DNA of 11,276 nt from JBBRLA01 sp038231615 (GTDB taxonomy: Bacteria > Myxococcota_A > Polyangia > Palsa-1104 > JAEUJZ01). How positions within the stretch are numbered: position 1 is the stretch's first letter; every line of letters starts with the position of its first letter. This document shows positions 1-5,151 of this stretch, in pieces. The DNA lies in the NCBI GenBank assembly GCA_038231615.1, contig JBBRLA010000241.1, forward strand, positions 1 to 11,276, read 5' to 3'. Under the pieces are notes generated by a model. The model had not been told where the DNA came from and searched no databases. It saw only the letters and a list, made by a program, of their open reading frames with translations. The translations under genes were made by a program, and so were the position numbers.

Positions 1-1206
1 CGGGTGGCCGCCCAGGCGCTCCCGCCCCCCAGGGAAGGGCTGACCAACGACACGGCGTGCCTGGGTCGGGCACACAGGATGGATGACGACCGCATACACT
101 TTGAAACCTTCATGACCAGCGCTGTCAAGCTTTCTCCGGAGGCCAGGACCGCAACCCTGCGATTGCACAAAGGCTATTACGGTCCCGGGTACGACTTTCC
201 CGTCTACTACATCATCACGGAGTCGTCTGATTGCGACGACGCGAGGGAGCGGAGGGTCAATTACGCGCCCAAGCTCGGCCTCCTCATCAAGCCCGACGGG
301 ACCCCGGTAAACAAGTCCACCATGTCCGTGACCAGAGATTCGACGGGGGCGATCCATTTCCCCGGTACCGTGGCTTTCGGCAACGTGCGCAAGTTTACCG
401 CAGGATCGGCTGCCAGCCCCTTCTTGCCGCCGGCAGCGCCCTTCCAGCCGGGCTCGATAGGGGACGCCACCTACAGCCCGCTGATCTCGTTGGTCAACGA
501 AGACGGGAAACATGTCGTCCTCAACGCCTCGCAGGTCGCCAATGCGACGGGGATCAAGGACTTCATCCCGGAGATCAATTTCCAGGAAAGGACTGTGACC
601 TTTAACCTCGTGATGGGCATCTACGACTTCCACTTCGTTATGTACCTACGAATGGACGCCTCCGATCCGTTCATCAGCGCTTTCGAGGGCGGGGTATTCG
701 CTCCCAACCTCGGGCTGACGCCCATCGGGGGGAATCGTTTCTTCGCGGACGGGAGCGCGCGGCAGACGATTCTGCCGACCTTCAACGGCATCCGAGGCGT
801 TGACCGGATTTTTCAGCGGCAGGGCGTGGAGTCGGCGGCATTGGGTCAAGGCGATCCGCTCAACGTCATGGGGGCGAGGCCGGGTGACGTTCCCGAGTAC
901 TCGCCCCTCTGGGACATCACCATGGTCCAGTGGACGCCCGGCTCGATCTCGGCCGCCAAGCGCCAGCGTCTGAGAATGGACGATGAAATAAAGAGCTTTC
1001 TGTCGGCCGGCGGGCCCCTGCTAATCGGGTTCCCCGGCGCCACCGGCCCCCGGAATGCGGACTTCAAGGACACCACTCCCGTCGGAAGTGTTTTGGGCAT
1101 CAACTCCCTGGGAATCGTGTCGAATTGCCCGATCTTGCTGCGCGTGCTAGAGGGCCTGCCTCCCTTCGATCCCGCCAATCCCAATCCCAACACGATACCC
1201 CAGTAG
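1..1206 (+). CDS. Secreted protein, probably DUF7482-like, 5' truncated by the window edge
   Basis: The reading frame is open to the left edge. A GTG codon at 4 is possible as a start, but the first visible residues, VAAQA followed by LPPP, look like the end of a Sec signal peptide with an AQA cleavage site, so the true start is probably upstream. About 400 residues are visible and the stop is TAG at 1204-1206. Features include YYIITESSDCDD followed by VNYAPKLG near residues 67-93, a repeat-like second half with FNGIRG, RQGVESAALGQGDPLN and YSPLWDITMVQWT (residues 259-312), and no clear membrane segment. From memory, the order 'YYIxTxxSD..VNYAPKL..QRQG..DPLN..YSPLWD' matches DUF7482-type exported proteins of unknown function. 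That assignment rests on recognition only, not a search. The gene converges on the minus-strand island, with 8 bp between the two stop codons. Confidence 0.8.
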   Translation, partial: RVAAQALPPPREGLTNDTACLGRAHRMDDDRIHFETFMTSAVKLSPEARTATLRLHKGYYGPGYDFPVYYIITESSDCDDARERRVNYAPKLGLLIKPDGTPVNKSTMSVTRDSTGAIHFPGTVAFGNVRKFTAGSAASPFLPPAAPFQPGSIGDATYSPLISLVNEDGKHVVLNASQVANATGIKDFIPEINFQERTVTFNLVMGIYDFHFVMYLRMDASDPFISAFEGGVFAPNLGLTPIGGNRFFADGSARQTILPTFNGIRGVDRIFQRQGVESAALGQGDPLNVMGARPGDVPEYSPLWDITMVQWTPGSISAAKRQRLRMDDEIKSFLSAGGPLLIGFPGATGPRNADFKDTTPVGSVLGINSLGIVSNCPILLRVLEGLPPFDPANPNPNTIPQ

Positions 1207-1214
1207 ACGCCCGC

Positions 1215-1382
1215 TCACTCCGAAGCGGTTCGCAGCCGGCCCATCACGATGATCGTCTCCAAAACCAGCGAGTCCCTCGTATCCAGCGATTCCGTCCACC
1301 GGTAGGCACGCGGTACCCCGGCAGGGGCCACCAGCACGATCGTCCCGCGGCCCAGCCCCGTCACCTCGGGATCGTGGCGCGG
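1215..1382 (-). pseudogene. 3' end of an unidentified gene fused to the broken HIT gene
   Basis: Immediately beyond the HIT-derived repeat, a different minus-strand frame from the HIT frame stays open for 56 codons and ends in TGA at 1215-1217. It reads DPRHDPEVTGLGRGTIVLVA and continues to end in ETIIVMGRLRTASE. Third codon positions are mostly G or C, as in the neighbouring genes, which suggests genuine coding sequence. There is no plausible start in this frame on this side of the junction, so it looks like the C-terminal tail of a gene whose 5' part was lost when the HIT sequence was joined to it. I do not recognise the family. It could instead be chance open frame in high-GC DNA. Confidence 0.4.
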
Positions 1383-1645
1383 GTCTGTCCGGCCGCCTCG
1401 CCGGCGTTCCAGCCGATGTTGTAGCCGTCGGGGTGCAGCTCGCGGTCCAGGGCCTGCTTGACCTGCTCGACCAGGGCGAGCAGGGCGCGCTGCTCTTCAG
1501 CGGTGGCGTCGAACCAGGTGGGGACCACGCGATGGGGGATGACCAGGGTGTGGCCCGGTGCAACGGGGAAGGAGTCGCGGATGGCGAAGCAGAGGGGGTT
1601 GTGGGCGACCCACAGGGAGCGGGGGATTTCGGAGAAGTCCTTCAT
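1361..1645 (-). pseudogene. HIT-family hydrolase, N-terminal part only (His triad lost)
   Basis: The 94-residue ORF begins MKDFSEIPRSLWVAHN and carries the HIT-fold core AIRDSFPVAPGHTLVIPHR (residues 21-39) and GYNIGWNAGEAAGQT (residues 74-88). In this family AGEAAGQT is normally followed directly by the catalytic HxHxH triad, which binds the alpha-phosphate of nucleotide substrates. Here the protein instead ends RATIPR and stops. The family is usually about 110-150 residues, so the catalytic segment is missing and the product cannot be an active HIT enzyme. The break lies exactly at the edge of the 95-bp direct repeat (1382-1476). The missing triad is found 1.1 kb away next to the other repeat copy. 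The ORF starts 55 bp after the PIN stop, without a clear Shine-Dalgarno sequence. Confidence 0.8.
1382..1476 (-). repeat. 95-bp direct repeat, copy 1 (within HIT N-terminal fragment)
   Basis: This is a direct repeat of 2517-2611, offset by 1135 bp. Positions 1382-1464 are identical to 2517-2599 (83 bp). Two adjacent mismatches follow at 1465-1466 (gc here, cg in copy 2), then 10 more identical bases. It encodes the HIT segment from LVEQVKQALD to AGEAAGQT. Homology stops abruptly at both ends, as expected of a recombination junction. Confidence 0.95.
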
Positions 1646-1700
1646 CGGTGCCGCAGGATAGCGCGGCGGGACGACGGCGCGAAGGGGTCAGGGGGCTGGG

Positions 1701-2177
1701 TTACTCCCCCACGCCTGCCAGGACCCGTCGTACCAGTTCCGGATCGTACCAGGCTCCATGGTGAATCATGCGTTCTACGAGAGGGGCCAGCGCCGGCACC
1801 AGGCCCAGCGTCTTGGCTCTGGCGAGAAGCCCGAGGGCACCGGTCACCTTCAGTCCCACTGCTTGCGCCGTGCGTCGCCCCTTGGACTCATCAATGCAGA
1901 CCCGACCAATGCCTTGTTCCATGGCCAACTGGATGACCGCCGCTTCTCCGACGTCCAGCGAGGCAACGGCGACTGGATGCAAGGGCGATGCGCAGGGGAG
2001 TACGGTCAGCCAGGTGGGCTTGATCTTGAGATATGCCCGCGTTTGCCCATTGTCCAGTTCGTTGCGCACTTCCTGGGGACAGAAGAACTCGTAGGGCAAT
2101 TTACCAACGATATCTATCACGTCAGACGAGGCCAGGGCGATAAGCGGGCCGGTGTTGATGACGATTCGCTCAGCCAT
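1701..2177 (-). CDS. PIN-domain toxin, DUF3368 family (VapC-like)
   Basis: Predicted 158-residue cytoplasmic PIN-fold ribonuclease. The N-terminus has the PIN first-strand motif IVINTGPLIALA (residues 5-16), in which the usual first acidic residue is Asn8; I recall N at this position in other DUF3368 proteins. Further likely active-site residues are Glu40 (VRNE), Asp75/Glu78 in SLDVGEA, and Asp96/Glu97 in VCIDESKGRR. The segment GLKVTGALGLLARAK (residues 108-122) is typical of DUF3368. Length fits the family (about 150-165). The start codon overlaps the end of the upstream UPF0175 gene by 8 bp (ATGGCTGA), implying translational coupling and the standard antitoxin-toxin order. Family members are expected to cut RNA unless bound by the partner; the target here is unknown. 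Confidence 0.85.
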   Translation of the reverse strand: MAERIVINTGPLIALASSDVIDIVGKLPYEFFCPQEVRNELDNGQTRAYLKIKPTWLTVLPCASPLHPVAVASLDVGEAAVIQLAMEQGIGRVCIDESKGRRTAQAVGLKVTGALGLLARAKTLGLVPALAPLVERMIHHGAWYDPELVRRVLAGVGE

Positions 2178-2433
2178 GGAGAGCGAATTCGAGTTCGGTT
2201 TCAGCGTCCTCAGGGACCATGTTGCTACCGGTCATGCCGATCTGCGGGAGGGAAAGGAGGAACTCAACGCGCTCCAATCCGCAAAAGTTGGCGGCCTGAC
2301 CGGAGGTGATCTTGCCGAGTTCGTAAAGCTTTGCTGCCGCCAGGAATTTCACCTGCTGAACAAACTGATCAGGCGAAAGGCCAAGGCCGGCCAGCAGTTC
2401 GTCGCTGAATTCAATTTTCGAGCTGCGCTGCAT
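2170..2433 (-). CDS. UPF0175 family antitoxin
   Basis: This 87-residue protein has the UPF0175 core: FLAAAKLYELGKITSGQAA (about residues 30-48), followed by FCGLERVEFLLSL. This is a small helix-turn-helix-like fold found next to DUF3368 PIN proteins. It precedes the PIN gene with an 8-bp overlap, the layout of a type II toxin-antitoxin pair, so the inferred role is neutralising the PIN toxin and repressing its own operon. The start is ATG at 2431-2433. It follows directly on the broken HIT C-terminal remnant, whose shifted-frame stop lies only 6 bp upstream, so it could be read from the Fic promoter. No strong Shine-Dalgarno sequence is visible. Confidence 0.85.
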   Translation of the reverse strand: MQRSSKIEFSDELLAGLGLSPDQFVQQVKFLAAAKLYELGKITSGQAANFCGLERVEFLLSLPQIGMTGSNMVPEDAETELEFALHG

Positions 2434-2439
2434 GGTGGT

Positions 2440-2611
2440 TCACTCTAGCATGCCGCCGCGGGGATCGGCCATGTCGCCGGTGAAGCGGGGATGACGTGGA
2501 CGTGCAGGTGCATGACGGTCTGTCCGGCCGCCTCGCCGGCGTTCCAGCCGATGTTGTAGCCGTCGGGGTGCAGCTCGCGGTCCAGGGCCTGCTTGACCTC
2601 GTCGACCAGGG
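2440..2611 (-). pseudogene. HIT-family hydrolase, C-terminal part with His triad, frameshifted
   Basis: From the second repeat copy, the minus-strand frame reads LVDEVKQALD, GYNIGWNAGEAAGQT and then VMHLHVHVIP, the complete HIT catalytic triad that the other fragment lacks. There is no start codon or N-terminal half; sequence upstream of the repeat is the 3' end of the Fic gene. After IP the frame reads ASPATW and stops at 2445-2447. A single-base shift restores RFTGDMADPRGGM, the normal HIT continuation, ending at 2440-2442. The apparent missing base is in a run of four G at 2487-2490 on the plus strand, so it is either a real deletion or a homopolymer error. Even with that correction the family C-terminus is cut short at PRGGM. 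Confidence 0.8.
2517..2611 (-). repeat. 95-bp direct repeat, copy 2 (within HIT C-terminal fragment)
   Basis: This is the partner of 1382-1476, in the same orientation, 93 of 95 positions identical and 83 of those contiguous. The adjacent differences at 2600-2601 change Glu-Gln (copy 1) to Asp-Glu (copy 2). The sequence after the repeat on the minus strand is the HIT triad in this copy and unrelated sequence in copy 1. The sequence before it is HIT coding sequence in copy 1 and the Fic 3' end in this copy. Confidence 0.95.
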
Positions 2612-2619
2612 GGCCGGGG

Positions 2620-3408
2620 TCAGGAGGCGACGCGGGAGCGGCGGGCCTCGGCGAGTTCGTCGAGGAAACGGTGGGCGGTGTCGGCGTAGTTGTGCAGCGA
2701 GTCCAGCACCAGCGAGGTCAGCACCCCGTTCTCCGAGCGCAGGCTGTCGAAGTAGCGCTGCCGCTCGATGCTGTGGATCACCGCCGGGGGGTAGCCGTCC
2801 CGCAGGAGCAAAAGGTTCATGAAGAGCCGCGCCACCTTGCCGCTGTTCTTGGCCCAGGGATAGATCGCCATCAGGCGGAAGTGCGCCCCCGCGGCCCGCA
2901 CCACCGGGTGCAGCCCCTCGGAGGCCTCGTCGTCGATCCATTCACAGAGCTTGCGCATGCGGATGGGGATCTTGTCCGGCAGGGCGATCTCGTGAAAGTA
3001 GGTCCGGTGAAGGGGGTTATCCTTCCGGTAGGGGTTTCCCCGAGCCTTGTCGTCAGGGGTCAATATTTCGTGGATCTGCTTGATCAGGTCGACTGTCACC
3101 AGGCCCTTCTTCCTCCGATGGGAGGCCTGGGTGCGGGCCATCTCACGGACGAAGTCGATTCCAGCCTTGTAGCTCCTGATCTCCTCGTAGATGGACACCA
3201 GGCTGACGTCAGAGATCATCTTTCTGTCGATGGCCTCTTTGATCTCCTGATACGAGAGGACGACCCCCTCGAGGGCGTCATCGTGATAGATCCACCCGAT
3301 GCCGAGTTTCTCGCCAAACTCGGCGAATGCATGCGTATTCTCCCCGCCTACGCGGAAGCGCAATGATTCGACTTTGGCGTCCAACTCGAAAAACCGGGTC
3401 TCCTCCAT
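2620..3408 (-). CDS. Fic-domain protein with a non-canonical active-site loop
   Basis: A 262-residue Fic-fold protein. The C-terminal half has the family layout: HPVVRAAGAHFRLM (167-180), the loop IYPWAKNSGKVAR (182-194), then LFMNLLLLRDGYPPAVI (195-211). Canonical AMP-transferring Fic proteins have HPFx(D/E)GNGRxxR here. In this protein the catalytic His is Tyr183, Phe is Trp185, D/E is Lys187, and GNGR has become NSGK; only the final Arg194 and the Gly survive. The helix resembling the autoinhibitory motif is DDALEG (43-48); Glu47-Gly48 are kept, but the usual Ser/Thr is Asp. The surrounding fold is intact, so this is a specialised or pseudo-enzyme form rather than an eroded gene. AMPylation is unlikely on present knowledge. 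The start ATG has a clear AAGGAG 7 bases upstream and a promoter about 110 bases upstream. The stop lies 8 bp from the HIT remnant. Confidence 0.85.
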   Translation of the reverse strand: MEETRFFELDAKVESLRFRVGGENTHAFAEFGEKLGIGWIYHDDALEGVVLSYQEIKEAIDRKMISDVSLVSIYEEIRSYKAGIDFVREMARTQASHRRKKGLVTVDLIKQIHEILTPDDKARGNPYRKDNPLHRTYFHEIALPDKIPIRMRKLCEWIDDEASEGLHPVVRAAGAHFRLMAIYPWAKNSGKVARLFMNLLLLRDGYPPAVIHSIERQRYFDSLRSENGVLTSLVLDSLHNYADTAHRFLDELAEARRSRVAS

Positions 3409-3415
3409 GAGGATG

Positions 3416-3421
3416 CTCCTT
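3416..3421 (-). promoter_or_regulatory. Ribosome binding site of the Fic-domain gene
   Basis: On the minus strand AAGGAG lies 7 bases before the ATG at 3406-3408. This supports that start over the out-of-frame ATG at 3501-3503. Confidence 0.75.
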
Positions 3422-3518
3422 TTGCTCGTCTTCTGGCAAAACCTGCAGAGTGCCTATGGTCAGGAGGCCGACGCAAGGCCTCGACTTTGTGGGTCTCTTT
3501 CATGCCCGATGGCGGCAG

Positions 3519-3548
3519 ATTCTATACTGCTGAGCAGAAGCATGTCAA
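3519..3548 (-). promoter_or_regulatory. Sigma70-type promoter for the Fic/toxin-antitoxin island
   Basis: The minus strand has a perfect TTGACA (-35, positions 3548-3543). It is followed after 16 bases by TATAGA, or after 18 bases by the overlapping TAGAAT (-10, positions 3526-3519). Transcription would start near 3512, giving a leader of about 100 nt before the Fic ATG at 3408. All minus-strand genes down to 1215 could be read from it, as no obvious terminator intervenes. Confidence 0.65.
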
Positions 3549-3587
3549 GTAACCGGGGTTACATTTCGGTGACGAAAATCACCAATT

Positions 3588-3617
3588 TTGCCCTGCCGAG
3601 GTCCTTGGCAGGGGCAA
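3588..3617. repeat. Stem-loop with flanking AATTTT
   Basis: TTGCCCTGCC (3588-3597) pairs with GGCAGGGGCAA (3607-3617), with one bulged G and a 9-nt loop. TTTT follows on the plus strand. The shape resembles a weak intrinsic terminator or attenuator, but it lies between divergent genes with no plus-strand gene upstream, so its role is unclear. It could shield the downstream operon from readthrough, or be an operator. Confidence 0.45.
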
Positions 3618-3650
3618 TTTTCCGTCTGTCGATGGCGGCACCTTTCCCGG

Positions 3651-3679
3651 AAGGGCCCGACAGGCGGGCCAAGGGCCCT
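3651..3679. repeat. Paired AAGGGCCC elements 20 bp apart
   Basis: AAGGGCCC occurs at 3651-3658 and again at 3671-3678. The starts are exactly 20 bp apart, about two helical turns. The same bases form an inverted pair, AGGGCCC (3652-3658) with GGGCCCT (3673-3679). This could be an operator for the downstream operon or simply a GC hairpin; no known regulator site was recognised. Confidence 0.35.
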
Positions 3680-3809
3680 GACGGAGAGCACAAAATGTCT
3701 TGCAGGATGAGGTTGTTATATGGTTTGAGGATTAGGATCTCGAAATAACCATAGATTCGTACTAAGGTTCATGTGGGTCGCGGAGCGCCGCGAGCGCCGC
3801 GGTTCATTG

Positions 3810-3815
3810 AAGGAG
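3810..3815 (+). promoter_or_regulatory. Ribosome binding site that selects the TTG start at 3822
   Basis: AAGGAG lies 6 bases before TTG at 3822-3824. The upstream in-frame ATG at 3771 has no comparable site and would add 17 Arg-rich residues in front of a standard signal peptide. The TTG start is therefore preferred. Confidence 0.65.
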
Positions 3816-3821
3816 CCCTGC

Positions 3822-5126
3822 TTGAAGTTGATTCGCCTCTTGTGCCTGTGCGTCGTGGGCCTGGGGCTGGGGAGTTTCGTCGAACGGAGCGCCCACGCTC
3901 AGGCCCTGCCCCCGGGTGAGGAGGCCCAGGGCGAGGTGGTGAAGCGCCCGCCCTTTGCCGGCCTGGGTCTGGAACTGTCCACCTGGGACCAGACGGTCCT
4001 GTGGGCTGGCGGCGGGGCCTATCGCAACGACCTCGGCATCCTTATCCTGCCCTCGTGGGCCATCGGCAAGCGGTTCATCGGCCACGGGCCTTTCAACTCG
4101 CTTTCCCTGTCGCTACGCTTCGCCCTTGAGGTGCCCTTCGCCGGGGTCGAAGAATCCCAGTTCACCAGCTCCTCGCCCCCGTCCTCGACCCAGCAGCCAT
4201 GCGCGGTGACCGAGACTGGCGGCGGGGTCGTTGTCCCGCGCTGCGACTACGGCAATGGCCCGCGGCGGGCGGATTATTCGGACCTCTCCTTGATCCTGGC
4301 CAACCCGCGCATCTATACCCTCCCGGTGGTCGGGGTCCACGTCGACCCGCTGCTCGGGGTGATCCTGCCGGCCTCGGCAGAGAGCCGCTTCGCCACGCTG
4401 GTCACCCAGGTACTGCTCCAGGTCGGCTTGGGCAAGGAACTGTGGAAGGACCGCGTCAGCCTGGGCTACAGCTTCGGCTTCGGCAAGGGGTTTTACCGCT
4501 ACAACTCCGGCGTCCCCAACCTCAGCAACGGGAACAGCACCCCGGATCAGCAGCTCCTGGCCAACCCGGTCGCCTTCAGTTCCAATTTCTACGGAACGGA
4601 CGATCAGCACCAGAGCCTCCTGTGCTCACCCGGCGAGCCGACCTGCACCAACCCGTCCTTCTTCCTGCAAAACACCTTTCGCGTCTCGCTCAACATCACC
4701 AGACTGCTGAGTGCCACCCTCCTTTACCGCATCTCCGACGTCAACTTCGCCAATCGGACGGACTGCATGGACACCCCCGCCTTTGACGGGGGCCCGCCGG
4801 TGGCCACTTGCAGCGGCCCCGCCGCCGACAGTGGCAGCGTGTCCAACCGGACGTGGCGCGACACCCAGCTCTTCTGGGCCTCGGTGGCCTACCAGGCCCT
4901 GCCCTGGCTGGGAGTCAGCTTGTCCTACATCACCGCTACGCCTTTCTGGAAGTACGCCACCAGCACACAGAACGACCCCAGTTCTTCTGCCGTGGGGGAC
5001 GGCCAGTCGACCCGCAGCTACCGTCAGGGGCTGTGGTCGGCGGACGCCAACGCCTTCACCACGGTCAGCCTGGGGGTCAGCGTCTCGGTCGAGGGGTTGG
5101 CGTCAAGCCTTGTGAGGAAAAATTAA
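3822..5126 (+). CDS. Exported, probably outer-membrane beta-barrel, protein
   Basis: From the TTG start the product is 434 residues. It opens with a Sec signal peptide: MKLIR, a hydrophobic core about residues 6-19, and AHAQA at 24-28 as the cleavage site. The mature part begins LPPGEE and is followed by many short alternating hydrophobic/aromatic stretches with Gly, such as GLGLEL, LILPSWAIGKRF, SLSLSLRFALEVPF, RVSLGYSFGFGKGFYRY, LFWASVAYQAL and TTVSLGVSVSVEG. Ser/Asn/Pro-rich loops separate them, containing Cys pairs (around CAVTETG/RCDYG and LLCSPGEPTC). This pattern suggests a transmembrane beta-barrel with disulphide-bearing loops, although the C-terminus (SLVRKN) lacks the usual terminal aromatic residue. 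No named family is recognised. It lies 25 bp before the metalloprotease gene and is very likely co-transcribed with it. Third positions are strongly G/C, so the frame is secure. Confidence 0.8.
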   Translation: MKLIRLLCLCVVGLGLGSFVERSAHAQALPPGEEAQGEVVKRPPFAGLGLELSTWDQTVLWAGGGAYRNDLGILILPSWAIGKRFIGHGPFNSLSLSLRFALEVPFAGVEESQFTSSSPPSSTQQPCAVTETGGGVVVPRCDYGNGPRRADYSDLSLILANPRIYTLPVVGVHVDPLLGVILPASAESRFATLVTQVLLQVGLGKELWKDRVSLGYSFGFGKGFYRYNSGVPNLSNGNSTPDQQLLANPVAFSSNFYGTDDQHQSLLCSPGEPTCTNPSFFLQNTFRVSLNITRLLSATLLYRISDVNFANRTDCMDTPAFDGGPPVATCSGPAADSGSVSNRTWRDTQLFWASVAYQALPWLGVSLSYITATPFWKYATSTQNDPSSSAVGDGQSTRSYRQGLWSADANAFTTVSLGVSVSVEGLASSLVRKN

Positions 5127-5137
5127 CATGTCTCCCC

Positions 5138-5143
5138 GGAGGG
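5138..5143 (+). promoter_or_regulatory. Ribosome binding site that selects the ATG at 5152
   Basis: GGAGGG lies 8 bases before ATG 5152-5154. The alternative in-frame ATG at 5128 has this site downstream of it and only the AT-rich end of the previous gene upstream. Confidence 0.7.
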
Positions 5144-5151
5144 AACCTTTG

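Larger units (their letters stand above)
3409..3821. other. Divergent intergenic region
   Basis: This gap separates the minus-strand Fic gene from the plus-strand outer-membrane protein gene. It holds the Fic promoter and ribosome binding site, two dyads (3588-3617 and 3651-3679) and the ribosome binding site of the downstream gene. The stretch from about 3690 to 3770 is noticeably more AT-rich than its surroundings and is the likely place for the plus-strand promoter, but I could not pick a convincing -35/-10 pair. I see no supported gene here. Confidence 0.6.

Noticed and set aside
1147..1563. 138-codon minus-strand frame running through the HIT/orphan-tail junction
   Set aside because: It matches neither the HIT frame before the junction nor the better-looking frame after it, and it extends into the convergent neighbouring gene.
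1382..2611. Paired 95-bp repeats as insertion-sequence ends, attachment sites or a CRISPR array
   Set aside because: The repeat is HIT coding sequence, direct rather than inverted, with no transposase or integrase between the copies and only two copies 1.1 kb apart.
2411..2941. 176-codon minus-strand frame overlapping the Fic and HIT sequences
   Set aside because: It is a shifted frame of two recognisable coding regions (Fic 3' end and HIT fragment), and its translation is Arg/Pro-rich noise.
2593..3366. 257-codon plus-strand frame opposite the Fic gene
   Set aside because: Antisense shadow; the minus strand has the Fic fold, ribosome binding site and promoter.
3299..3748. 149-codon plus-strand frame over the Fic 5' end and intergenic region
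   Set aside because: It is antisense to the Fic start and its promoter, with no ribosome binding site and no recognisable protein features.
3771..3821. 17-residue extension of the outer-membrane protein from ATG 3771
   Set aside because: It would put an Arg-rich segment before an otherwise normal signal peptide, and the AAGGAG site points to the TTG at 3822.
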